From: Akkermansiaceae bacterium
GTDB taxonomy: Bacteria > Verrucomicrobiota > Verrucomicrobiia > Verrucomicrobiales > Akkermansiaceae
DNA length: 59,918 nt
Reading direction: 5' to 3'
Assembly (NCBI GenBank): GCA_026421245.1
Contig: JAPKDJ010000020.1
Coordinates: forward strand, 1-59,918
Shown here piece after piece: positions 16,857 to 24,928 of the stretch. Made by a program: the position numbers and the translations under genes. Each line of letters begins with the position of its first letter. Positions within the stretch are counted from its first letter, which is position 1. The notes beneath the pieces are model-generated. The model was not told the origin of the DNA, did no database searches, and saw nothing but the letters and a program-made list of their open reading frames with translations.

Positions 16857-17846
16857 ATGAAGATGTCACTTCTAGCCCGTCTTAAAAAAAAGTGTCGCCG
16901 CGCACTGGAGTGGATGAAACTGCAGCGAGAGTCGGCACTCGATGCGCATCGATATTTTTGCTCGGCCAGTTGGGCGGGACCGGCAAAAAAACACGAACTT
17001 ACTCATATCGAATCAGATTTGATCAAACATTATCATGTCTTGGAGAAGGGCTTGGTGATGGCTGACTTTCGCCCCCGTTCGGGGGTTGCGATATTGAAGC
17101 GGCTCATTGTTCTGACCTCCATCTGGAAGGATGCCGGAGGGGATGAAAATGAGTTTCACTTTCAGGCGGCTCTTGCGGTGATCAAATCCTACCACCGAAA
17201 GCATCACAACTTGAACATTGATGTTTCAGATTTAATTCCTCCCGGGTTTTGCGACGAAGATGAGATCTGTAAGGTGGACGCGGGATCAAAACTGCCAAAC
17301 GAAATATCAGCGGATGATCTGGCCAAATTTGACCGATTCGCTCTAAGCCGCCACAGTGTGCGTCAATTTAGTTTGGACCGGGTTCCAGAGCACGACCTCC
17401 TGACCAGCGCGGTCGAGGTTGCGATCTCTGCGCCCTCGGTGTGCAATCGCCAGACTTGGAGGGTTCATTTATATGAAGGAGAAGCGGCACAGAAAATGTT
17501 ATCTTTCCAGAATGGGAACCGTGGGTTTGGCCACCTCATTCCGACGGTCGCCATTGTGACCTCTGACATGAGACTTTTTGGCGGAGGGGGAGAACGTTAT
17601 CAGGGATGGATTGAGGGCGGGTTGTTTTCGATGAACTTTCTCCTGGCCCTTCATGCCCGGGGCCTTTCGTCTGTTGCTTTGAACTGGTCTCGTTTAAACA
17701 AGGACGATCGTCTCCTAAGGGCGGCCGCAAAGATTCCGGAACATGAACGGATCATCATGCTGATTGGGTGCGGCTACGCCTCCGAGGGCCACGAGGTCAC
17801 TTGTTCTCCGCGGTCGCCTGTTTCCCAGTTCATCAAGTGGCACTAA
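16857..17846 (+). CDS. nitroreductase-family flavoprotein of a polysaccharide cluster
   Basis: The 329-aa protein has an N-terminal helical extension (about 1-155, with HVLEKGLVMADFRPRSG) ahead of a nitroreductase fold. The FMN-binding start SRHSVRQFS (near 164) is clear. AISAPSVCNRQTWRVHLY is the second FMN segment, and MLIGCGYASEG is near the end. It precedes a pyruvyl transferase by 11 nt. The nitroreductase/pyruvyl-transferase pairing recurs in many surface-polysaccharide loci. The reaction is not established; reduction of a sugar or lipid intermediate is a guess. Confidence 0.8.
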   Translation: MKMSLLARLKKKCRRALEWMKLQRESALDAHRYFCSASWAGPAKKHELTHIESDLIKHYHVLEKGLVMADFRPRSGVAILKRLIVLTSIWKDAGGDENEFHFQAALAVIKSYHRKHHNLNIDVSDLIPPGFCDEDEICKVDAGSKLPNEISADDLAKFDRFALSRHSVRQFSLDRVPEHDLLTSAVEVAISAPSVCNRQTWRVHLYEGEAAQKMLSFQNGNRGFGHLIPTVAIVTSDMRLFGGGGERYQGWIEGGLFSMNFLLALHARGLSSVALNWSRLNKDDRLLRAAAKIPEHERIIMLIGCGYASEGHEVTCSPRSPVSQFIKWH

Positions 17847-17857
17847 AAATTTAATTT

Positions 17858-18946
17858 ATGACAGCCAAATCCAGACCTCGCATTGGGGTCCTTACCTATC
17901 ACAACGGCCCAAATTTTGGCGGGTTTCTTCAAGCTTGGCATCTGGTTCATGCAATTCGTGCGCTGGGTTATGAGGCTCATGCCGTGAATTATCTTCACGC
18001 GACTCATCACGAAAGTAATCAGATTAAAATTCCGTTGAAGAACCTCTCTTCAGTGAAAGCAAAGATTTTTTGGATGCTGAAACGGAGGGGTTTTTGCAAC
18101 ATTGAAGATGATCTTTGTAAACATCCGTTCGTCTCGGACGCTTCAAAGGTTCCTTGGGATGACTTTGATGCTTTTGTCGTAGGGAGTGACGTAGTGTGGG
18201 ACTACTCGTGCGAAAATTATGGGCACGACCCAGTGTATTTTGGTGGAATTAGCGGTTTGAAGGATAAACCGATTATCGCCTACGCAGCCAGCTGCGGCCC
18301 CTCCGATCCCCAGGGCCCTTTTCCAGATTACATCAGGAACGGACTGAAGAATTTTACGAGTATTGGAGTGCGGGATGAAGCGACCGCTAATTTAGTCAGA
18401 GAGGCATCGGGATTGGACAGCGAACTAGTCGTGGATCCAACTTGGCTGGCCCCTGATCCTCCTTCGAAATCCCCATTGAAACCCAAAGGAAAGTATCTCT
18501 TTGCCTATGGAGGGAATATCAGCGCACAGCAAAGTGCGGATTTAAGCGACTATTGTCGTTCCCGCAATCTGCTTCTTATAAGTGCACTATCAAGATGTTC
18601 AGGTGCGGATAAGATGTATCGGACTCTGACTCCCTTTCAATGGGTGGAGCTGTTTAAAAATGCCGAGGCGACATTCATAAGTGGGACCTTACATGGAACG
18701 ATTTATTCCATGAAATATGGACGCCCCTTCATCCTTGCCAATGCACCAGCGACTTCAGCGAAAATTAAACAAATTTTGCAGCGCACGTCTCAGGATTTCC
18801 GACTTTTTGAGCCTGGAGAGATAGCGCCTGATGACCTGGCGATTCTCGATTCGAAATTGGCGAAAGCGCCCGAGCTCCCCTTGAGCTGGATCAATCAATC
18901 TCAGTTGTTTCTGGAAAGATCTCTTTCGAGATGCGTCGCTCGCTAA
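17858..18946 (+). CDS. polysaccharide pyruvyl transferase family protein
   Basis: Transfers pyruvate from phosphoenolpyruvate to form a ketal on a sugar residue, giving the polymer negative charge, 362 aa. The start IGVLTYHNGPNFGGFLQAW is the typical N-terminal loop. AFVVGSDVVWDYS, SIGVRDEATANLV and the C-terminal TFISGTLHGTIYSMKYGRPF are the diagnostic blocks. A fragment of a second copy lies 1 kb upstream at 16435. It is in tandem with the nitroreductase-family gene and followed by a GT4 gene. Confidence 0.88.
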   Translation: MTAKSRPRIGVLTYHNGPNFGGFLQAWHLVHAIRALGYEAHAVNYLHATHHESNQIKIPLKNLSSVKAKIFWMLKRRGFCNIEDDLCKHPFVSDASKVPWDDFDAFVVGSDVVWDYSCENYGHDPVYFGGISGLKDKPIIAYAASCGPSDPQGPFPDYIRNGLKNFTSIGVRDEATANLVREASGLDSELVVDPTWLAPDPPSKSPLKPKGKYLFAYGGNISAQQSADLSDYCRSRNLLLISALSRCSGADKMYRTLTPFQWVELFKNAEATFISGTLHGTIYSMKYGRPFILANAPATSAKIKQILQRTSQDFRLFEPGEIAPDDLAILDSKLAKAPELPLSWINQSQLFLERSLSRCVAR

Positions 18947-18960
18947 AAATAAAATCATCG

Positions 18961-20118
18961 ATGGCAAAGAAAATCGCAATTATAGCTAACGTTCCGGTCT
19001 GGATAATCCCGGGTTTGGAAAAGCTCAAACACGGAGGCCACTATTGCACTTGGCTTGAAGCTTTGATTCCGGCGTTCGAACGGGAAAAGAGAGATTTCGA
19101 ACTTCATTGGATTACCTTCTCGAAGGAGACTTCGGAATATCATTTTAAGGAAGCCTTCGGCCAATTTTTTCACATCTTTCCGAGAGGAAGTCTGGCAGTT
19201 GGAATTGTATCAAAGTTTTTTTTGGAAACCTGGAAAGTGAAAAAGTTGATTAGGAAACTGAGCCCCGATCTGGTTCATGCATGGGGCAGCGAAGAAGTGT
19301 GCGGGATTGCGGGAGCTAGATCCGGGGTGCCTCAAAAGTTGTTCACGCTACAGGGATGTTTGACCGACTATGTCAGAGAGGTTGGGGGAGCATTTCTTTT
19401 CCGTGTGCAAGCCAGGTATGAGAAAAAAACTGTTGGAGCTTACGAGCATGGAACTGCCGAAAGTCCAATGGCAGCTCTGCTCCTTTCCGATCTAAATCCT
19501 AAGATCATGGTCGATATTGTGGAGTATGGGGTGGATGAAAAGTTTCACGAAGCGAATTGGGACCCAGTCCAACAGCCCACAGTTTTGTTCGTCGGATCCA
19601 TCGATGAGAGGAAAGGTGTTGCGCATTTAATCGAGGTGGCCGCTCTGCCGCAGTGCGCCGGAATCAACTTTCGAATTGCGGGAGAGGGGGCTTTGAAAAA
19701 CCATCTTATGGAGAAGGCGACTGAAAATGTGACCTGGCTTGGGAAAGTTGATCGTTCGAAAGTGATCTCCGAGCTCGAAGCGGCATGGGCTTTGGTCATT
19801 CCTACTTTTGCTGACACAGGCCCAACGGTAGTAAAGGAGGCACGAGTGGTCGGATTACCTGTTGTGATCACAAATGCCGCAGGCGCTTCTAGTTATGTTG
19901 ATGATTCAGGATGTGGATTTGTCATAGAACCTGCAGACTTGGTGGGATTGAGTAAATCGATTCTTGAGATTTGTGGAGATCGCGAGGATTGCATGGAAAT
20001 GGGAAGGAAAGGATGGCAGGAGCACCGTGAAATCCTAAATCCTGCGACAACCGCACGGAGCTTCAGACAGATCTATGAAAAACTTCTCTCTCCTCCAGAT
20101 TCTCTCTCCGCTACTTAG
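18961..20118 (+). CDS. glycosyltransferase family 4 protein
   Basis: GT-B retaining glycosyltransferase, 385 aa from the ATG at 18961; an ATG at 18931 lies inside the previous gene and is less likely. The N-terminal acceptor domain starts AKKIAIIANVPVWIIPG. The nucleotide-sugar domain has VLFVGSIDERKGVAHLIEV, FRIAGEGALKNHL and VIPTFADTGPTVVKEARVVGLP, where the usual E-x7-E region is modified. It should act at the cytoplasmic face on the lipid-linked repeat. Donor and acceptor are unknown. Confidence 0.87.
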   Translation: MAKKIAIIANVPVWIIPGLEKLKHGGHYCTWLEALIPAFEREKRDFELHWITFSKETSEYHFKEAFGQFFHIFPRGSLAVGIVSKFFLETWKVKKLIRKLSPDLVHAWGSEEVCGIAGARSGVPQKLFTLQGCLTDYVREVGGAFLFRVQARYEKKTVGAYEHGTAESPMAALLLSDLNPKIMVDIVEYGVDEKFHEANWDPVQQPTVLFVGSIDERKGVAHLIEVAALPQCAGINFRIAGEGALKNHLMEKATENVTWLGKVDRSKVISELEAAWALVIPTFADTGPTVVKEARVVGLPVVITNAAGASSYVDDSGCGFVIEPADLVGLSKSILEICGDREDCMEMGRKGWQEHREILNPATTARSFRQIYEKLLSPPDSLSAT

Positions 20119-20207
20119 AGGTGCGATCTTGCCGACACTTGAAACTTGCTCCGTCCAAGTTGAATTCGCAACTCAAGCGCTAAAGTGTTAAACTATTTCC
20201 TGAGCTC

Positions 20208-20858
20208 ATGCAATTGTTACGTTTGTTAAAGAAATATATGCTGACCTTTCTTTCGCCATTTTGGGGAGTTATTCTGAAACTCAGAGGCCTTTCAGTGGGG
20301 AGAGGATTCGTGTGTATCGGAAGGCCTGGAATCAATCGAACCTCTGGAAGTACGATCTCGCTTGGAGATGAGGTCTCTCTCTGCAACACGGGAATTGCCA
20401 ACCCCCTTGCCGAGGGGGGGAGGTGCCGATTGGCGACAATCGCTCCGGGAGCGGAAATCAAGCTGGCCGATCGAGTGGGTGTGAGTTCATCAATTATCTG
20501 TGCAGCGACAAGTGTTGTCATTGGGGAGGGAACGATCATCGGAGGTGGAGCCATGATTCTCGATACGGATTTTCATCTGCAAACAAAAGAGGGAGACTGG
20601 GGAACTGATCCGCAGGCAGTCAGCCGGCCTGTTGTGATTGGGAGGAAGTGTTTTATCGGAGCTCGTGCCATCATTCTAAAAGGAGTGACGGTAGGTGATC
20701 ATGCCGTAATTGGTGCTGGTTCGGTTGTGACACGGGATGTTGCATCGAACACGGTGGTGGCAGGAAATCCTGCCACGGTAATCAGGGGGAATCCCAGAGA
20801 CCTTGAATCGGGGACGCAGGGGGACAGCGAAATGATTCCAGTAAATTCGAAACTGTGA
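20208..20858 (+). CDS. left-handed beta-helix (hexapeptide repeat) acyltransferase
   Basis: The 216-aa protein has an N-terminal helix (LLRLLKKYMLTFLSPFWGV). Hexapeptide-repeat coils follow from about residue 40 to 190 (GSTISLGDEVSLCN, ATSVVIGEGTIIGGGAMI). The C-terminal block RPVVIGRKCFIGARAIILKGVTVGDHAVIGAGSVVTRDV is the classical acetyltransferase signature. AGNPATVIR closes it. It probably acetylates a sugar of the repeat unit. The next gene starts in a GTGA overlap at its stop. Confidence 0.85.
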   Translation: MQLLRLLKKYMLTFLSPFWGVILKLRGLSVGRGFVCIGRPGINRTSGSTISLGDEVSLCNTGIANPLAEGGRCRLATIAPGAEIKLADRVGVSSSIICAATSVVIGEGTIIGGGAMILDTDFHLQTKEGDWGTDPQAVSRPVVIGRKCFIGARAIILKGVTVGDHAVIGAGSVVTRDVASNTVVAGNPATVIRGNPRDLESGTQGDSEMIPVNSKL

Positions 20859-21844
20859 TTACGCGAGAAAATTTCTTTGATCGCTATTGGGCGGCCCTAG
20901 ATGATGAAGGCTGGAAGGGCATCGTTCTTCATTCGTGGAAGGATCTCCCTGAAAAAATTGAATCGGATGTCGACTATGCCGTTGCGGGTTGCAGCCCTCG
21001 TGAGTTACTTGTTTTTCTGGAGCGATTCTCCAGGGAGCATGGTTGGAGGCTTGTTCAGGTGATTGAACATGAACCTTCGGCATTCTTTTGTGTCTGTATG
21101 CAGAATGGCGGTGAATTTGAGCAGATTGCGCTGGATGTCACTTGGGACTACCGGAGGCTCGGGCATTTTCTTGTGAGTTCCGAAACTCTTCAAAAAGAGG
21201 CGAGAGAAGTGGGGGGCAAATCTTTCAAGGTCACTTCTCCGGGAGCAGAGGCAGCTTACATTTTGGCAAAGGCCGCTGCCAAAAATAAGGGCTACCACGA
21301 GATCGAATCGCGATTGAAGGAACTCTGTCACGAGGACTCCAGCAACTTTGCCGAAAGTCTAAAACAGGCCTTTGGATTTCAACCGAAGATTGAAGAATCC
21401 GAAGCCGGTCTTTTGGGCGAACTCAAGGAATGGTATCCGGATGCTGCGGCCTTTAAACCTGTGCGCTCCGGCAAACGATACGGTCTTTCGGAAATCCAAC
21501 TGTATCTTCGTCGGTGTCGGCAGCCTACGGGATTGTGGCTGGGTTTTTCCACTGGTGATTCACCCTCTGGCGAAGAGGTGATCGAAGATGCTCTGAGGCC
21601 AATCAAGCCACTCTATCGCAGGAACAAGGTCACGCCACGCCTGAAGTCATCAGGGGCCGTGAAGGCTTTGAATCTAATGATCAGGACCTCTCTTGTGGTC
21701 GAGACCAAGGCGGGGAAAAATCTTTTGGCATGTAAACTGAGAGCCATGATCGACGCAGAGGCTTCGAAGGATTCAGCCGAAGTGACTCGATCGATTCTAG
21801 ACCATCTCAACAAGAGAATCGTTCGGAGAATTGCAAAACTTTGA
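20855..21844 (+). CDS. nucleotidyltransferase-like protein with degenerate P-loop kinase domain
   Basis: The 329-aa protein has a GTG start overlapping the acyltransferase stop. The N-terminal part has SDVDYAV (near residue 38), a nucleotidyltransferase-fold D-x-D arrangement. Around residues 226-244 the sequence WLGFSTGDSPSGEEVIE aligns without gaps with WVGILGPDGSGKSSVIE of the kinase-like protein at 31227, but the Walker A glycines and lysine are lost (K becomes G). After this the protein stops about 90 residues short of that paralogue. I infer a catalytically dead or repurposed relative. Family and function are unknown. Confidence 0.7.
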   Translation: MITRENFFDRYWAALDDEGWKGIVLHSWKDLPEKIESDVDYAVAGCSPRELLVFLERFSREHGWRLVQVIEHEPSAFFCVCMQNGGEFEQIALDVTWDYRRLGHFLVSSETLQKEAREVGGKSFKVTSPGAEAAYILAKAAAKNKGYHEIESRLKELCHEDSSNFAESLKQAFGFQPKIEESEAGLLGELKEWYPDAAAFKPVRSGKRYGLSEIQLYLRRCRQPTGLWLGFSTGDSPSGEEVIEDALRPIKPLYRRNKVTPRLKSSGAVKALNLMIRTSLVVETKAGKNLLACKLRAMIDAEASKDSAEVTRSILDHLNKRIVRRIAKL

Positions 21845-21895
21845 TTCGGCGAAAGGCCACGTGCCTCGCAGAACGCAAAACCCATTTCATCTCCC

Positions 21896-23128
21896 GTGAA
21901 GATCCTATTAATCGCTTATGCCTGTGAGCCCGGAAGAGGTTCGGAGTTGGGGACGGGTTGGAACATGTCCCTTGGGTTGGCCAAAACTCACGACTTAACG
22001 GTTGTGACCCGTGCCAACAACCGTGAAAAGATTGAAGATGATCTCAAAGGGTATTCCGGGCCGTCTCCCCGATTTATCTATGTAGACCCGGGTTCCTGGG
22101 CATTGCGTCTTAAGAAGATGGGGGTTTTGCCCGTGCAGGTCTTTTATCAACTATGGCAGATGGCTGTTGCCAAGACCCTGAGGAAAGCGGACGGAAACTT
22201 CGAGATTGTCCACCAACTGACATTTAATTCGTTTGAGGTTCCGCCCTTGGCTTTTTGGAGACTTGAGGGAGCAAAAATTTGGGGTCCGATGGGCGGAGGA
22301 CAAACTGTTCCCCGATCTCTTTTGAGTGCCTTCGGAGGAAAGGGAGGGGTAAAAGAGTTTTTGCGAAACCTCAGGGTGCGCCTTTCATCCTGGAATCCGT
22401 TGTGTCGTGGAACCTTGCGAAGATCATCATTGGTCTTGTTTGCGAATCAGGAAACGAAGCAGCTTCTGGGGAAAAATTGTAAAGGAAGAACAGATTTCAT
22501 GATCGATGTGGGTGTCGACATCACCAAGTTCACTCCGAGGGAAAAATCCACCTCAAGTGATCAGGTGGTCTTCCTATTTGCGGGCCGGCTTGAGGGGCGG
22601 AAAGGTGTGTTGCTTCTCATTCGAGCTTTTGAGAAGCACGCCAAAGAGACTTCAAATACGGAACTACGCATCGTGGGAGACGGGCCTCTCGCGGATTGCT
22701 TGAAAGAGGAAGTGGGGCGGATGGATTGCTCTGACCGGATCGTTTTGACTGGGCTTGTGAGCCACACGGAGATGGAGCATGAATTTGCCCGAGCTGATGT
22801 TTTTTCTTTTCCGAGTTTGAGGGATACTTCGGGAGCTGCTGTTTTGGAGGCTATGACAATGGAACTCCCTGTCATTTGTTTTGATCACCAGGGATCGGCA
22901 ATCATGGTTTCCGACGATTGCGGGCTGAAGGTGGCCGCTGGATCAACTGAGGAGGCGATCGATAACCTCTCGCAAGCTATGAGCGATTTGGCCGGAAATC
23001 GGGAGGAAAGGGTTGCGATGGGCAAGGCGGGGAGGCTCCGAGTTTCCGGCGAATATGATTGGGCCTCCAAGGTCTCAAGAATCAATCTCTATTATGAAGA
23101 ATTTAGAACTGCGGCCTCGCCGGATTAA
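21896..23128 (+). CDS. glycosyltransferase family 4 protein
   Basis: GT-B fold, 410 aa, GTG start at 21896. The N-terminal KILLIAYACEPGRGSELGTGW motif is shared with the paralogue at 29030 (VVIEAYSCEPGEGSEKGVGW) and marks a specific GT4 subgroup. The C-terminal domain has FLFAGRLEGRKGVLLLIRAFE, LRIVGDGPLADCL and FSFPSLRDTSGAAVLEAM. The stop codon lies in the loop of a 9-bp hairpin (23114-23139). Transposase and glycosyltransferase debris follow directly, so this is the last intact gene before a rearranged junction. Confidence 0.87.
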   Translation: MKILLIAYACEPGRGSELGTGWNMSLGLAKTHDLTVVTRANNREKIEDDLKGYSGPSPRFIYVDPGSWALRLKKMGVLPVQVFYQLWQMAVAKTLRKADGNFEIVHQLTFNSFEVPPLAFWRLEGAKIWGPMGGGQTVPRSLLSAFGGKGGVKEFLRNLRVRLSSWNPLCRGTLRRSSLVLFANQETKQLLGKNCKGRTDFMIDVGVDITKFTPREKSTSSDQVVFLFAGRLEGRKGVLLLIRAFEKHAKETSNTELRIVGDGPLADCLKEEVGRMDCSDRIVLTGLVSHTEMEHEFARADVFSFPSLRDTSGAAVLEAMTMELPVICFDHQGSAIMVSDDCGLKVAAGSTEEAIDNLSQAMSDLAGNREERVAMGKAGRLRVSGEYDWASKVSRINLYYEEFRTAASPD

Positions 23129-23139
23129 TGCGGCGAGGC
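23114..23139. repeat. 9-bp hairpin around the glycosyltransferase stop codon
   Basis: Arms GCCTCGCCG and CGGCGAGGC are perfectly complementary with an 8-nt loop containing the TAA stop. No T-run follows, so intrinsic termination is unlikely. It stands at the border of the decayed IS region and may be an mRNA-stabilising hairpin or a trace of the rearrangement. Confidence 0.45.
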
Positions 23140-23251
23140 GGTAGGCGATTCGAATTTCAAAACTCAAAGTAAATTAAGGTTAGAGCGCCTCCGGTAACCT
23201 AATCGTCATTTAGGATATCCCTGATAATCTCTGGCTTAGGTAGCTTCTCGG

Positions 23252-23529
23252 ATGAGGGCATATCGCAAGATCAACGGTGGTGGAGATCTCTTTGCTGCTC
23301 TTGATCACCAAAAAAAAGTCACCCAGCGTGAAGTCGGCATCCTTAAACTGGGCGCCCTCATCAATTGGGAGAGCTTTCGTCCCGTCCTCGAAGAGGTCGC
23401 CGGCTATACCACCAAAGATTAGAGTAAAGATGGCCGACCTCCTTTCGATCCGATCTTCATGCGCAAGGTCCTCATTCTTCAAAATATCATGGCTTGAGTG
23501 GTGAAGCTGCCTTTCACTTTCTTGCTTAG
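23252..23529 (+). mobile_element. decayed N-terminal fragment of an IS5-family transposase
   Basis: Translation from the ATG at 23252 gives MRAYRKINGGGDLFAALDHQ, then a segment INWESFRPVLEEV, a TAG, and SKDGRPPFDPIFMRKVLILQ. This is the conserved N-terminal block of IS5-type transposases (DUF772 region). Two or three in-frame stops interrupt it. A frameshifted GLSGEAAFHFLA resembles the next conserved helix. The catalytic DDE domain is absent. No terminal inverted repeats could be assigned. The element is dead and lies between two glycosyltransferase sequences, one of them broken. Confidence 0.7.
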
Positions 23530-23748
23530 GTGAGTGAGAGATTGGAGATCGATTATTATGGGAATTTTGATTTAACAGGGGCCCGTTCTCCGGATTTTTT
23601 CCTGAAATCATTGGCGGGCTTCTTAAAACGGTTTCCAGAAGCACGGGACGCAACGCGCTTTGTCTTTTATGGGGCATGGCCATCGTCAGCCTTGATTCCG
23701 AAGGATCTCAAAATCCTTAAGGATTTTCCGGGAGTTAAAGGGGCCTGA
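23530..23748 (+). pseudogene. internal fragment of a glycosyltransferase
   Basis: About 72 codons remain. LEIDYYGNFDLTGARSPDFF, then FLKRFPEARDATRFVFYGAW, reads like the start of the C-terminal GT-B domain (a Y-x-G-N-F turn, S-P-x-x-F-L helix, R-x-x-F-x-G strand). There is no N-terminal half, no nucleotide-sugar motif and no conserved end. It directly follows the transposase debris, so I infer that insertion or an IS-mediated deletion removed the rest. Expression is unlikely to give an active protein. Confidence 0.55.
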
Positions 23749-23796
23749 TATTTGTGAGAACAGACGTTTGGAAGAGAACAAAAAATCATAATTGGT

Positions 23797-24858
23797 ATGA
23801 ACGACCACGAAGTCATTTCCCGGTCATTTGTTGCTCTAGGAGCAGCGGGGACGGATGTTTTTCTTGTGAAAAAAGGGGGGCGGGTCCTGCTGGCGCTTCC
23901 TCGCAAAAAAGAAGCCGCTCTGATGGCGTTGCGACTTTACCAGCCCCAGCGAATCGTAGCGAAAGTTTTTGTGTGGTGTGTCGAGTGGTCTGTGAGGCTT
24001 GGAGTTCATGGTCTTTTCTGCAAAAAACTCCACATTGAAGAGGGTGCTGAGCCTGCAGGGCAGAAGATGACCAATGTTGAGACGGGTAGCGAAGGAGTGT
24101 TGCTCGGAAATCCGGATCACAAGGTGCAAAGAGCGATTGCTTCTTATTGGAACGAAGGCCGGTTTGAGGTTGCGAAGATGGCCTTTGGGAGCGAGGGCGT
24201 TGACTTGATCGACGGAGAAGCCGCAACAATTCAAAACCTGCCAAAGGGTTTAGTCGGGATTCCGGAGATTTTGGGAACGCAGAACTCGGGAGAGGTCGGA
24301 ATGATGAGGCTGCCCTATTTCAGGGGGCGTTTTGTGAATCCAAATGAGCCCCAAGCCTACTTGACTTTACTTGGTCAGTGGGTTCTTGGGGAAGCACCTT
24401 GCTTGTTGAATACGTTTCCCGAATGGGAAAAAATCAGGGACGTTCTTTCTAGTCGTCTGAGGGGGGATGAGGTTTTCAATCGTTTGAATAAAATCGAGCT
24501 GACTCCTTCGGTTCGTCATGGAGATTTTGCCCCGTGGAATTTACTCAGGAATGCAAAAGGGGACATACTTGCGCTTGATTGGGAGTGGGGAGTGCCATGG
24601 GGGGTTCCGGGATTTGATCTTGTGCACTTTCTCTCACAGGACCTGCGTTTGGTCCAGCGACTGTCTCCCGAAGAGATCGTGGATGAAGTTGAGGCCGCTC
24701 TTGGTAAGGATCCTTACCAAGCTTATTTGAAACGGGTTGGCTGGGGCGATGCTCGCCGTGAACTTTTCATCGCTGCGATGGCTTTTTCTCTGGGTTCAAA
24801 TCTTGAGGGATCTGGGCCGATCCTGGATCGATTGCTGACTGCTTCATTAGATCATTGA
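23797..24858 (+). CDS. aminoglycoside phosphotransferase (APH)-fold kinase-like protein
   Basis: The 353-aa protein carries the APH catalytic motif VRHGDFAPWNLL (H-G-D-F-x-P-x-N) and the metal-binding LALDWEWG downstream, followed by FDLVHFL, as in the APH/choline kinase superfamily. The N-terminal 100 residues match no domain I recognise. The gene is embedded among glycosyltransferases, so it more likely phosphorylates a sugar or lipid intermediate than an antibiotic. Together with the two nucleotidyltransferase/P-loop proteins it forms a set of odd kinase-like genes in this cluster. It starts 48 nt after the broken glycosyltransferase fragment. Confidence 0.75.
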   Translation: MNDHEVISRSFVALGAAGTDVFLVKKGGRVLLALPRKKEAALMALRLYQPQRIVAKVFVWCVEWSVRLGVHGLFCKKLHIEEGAEPAGQKMTNVETGSEGVLLGNPDHKVQRAIASYWNEGRFEVAKMAFGSEGVDLIDGEAATIQNLPKGLVGIPEILGTQNSGEVGMMRLPYFRGRFVNPNEPQAYLTLLGQWVLGEAPCLLNTFPEWEKIRDVLSSRLRGDEVFNRLNKIELTPSVRHGDFAPWNLLRNAKGDILALDWEWGVPWGVPGFDLVHFLSQDLRLVQRLSPEEIVDEVEAALGKDPYQAYLKRVGWGDARRELFIAAMAFSLGSNLEGSGPILDRLLTASLDH

Positions 24859-24928
24859 CGGGTCCGGTATTCTGTCGTTCTTACAGTCTCCTTTTTATCC
24901 AGTCAGGTTCCCGCGAATAAAATAATCA

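Noticed and set aside
23136-23146. Second ops-like match GGCGGTAGGCG
   Set aside because: It matches only the first eight bases of the ops core and lies downstream of a stop codon at a rearranged border, not in a leader.
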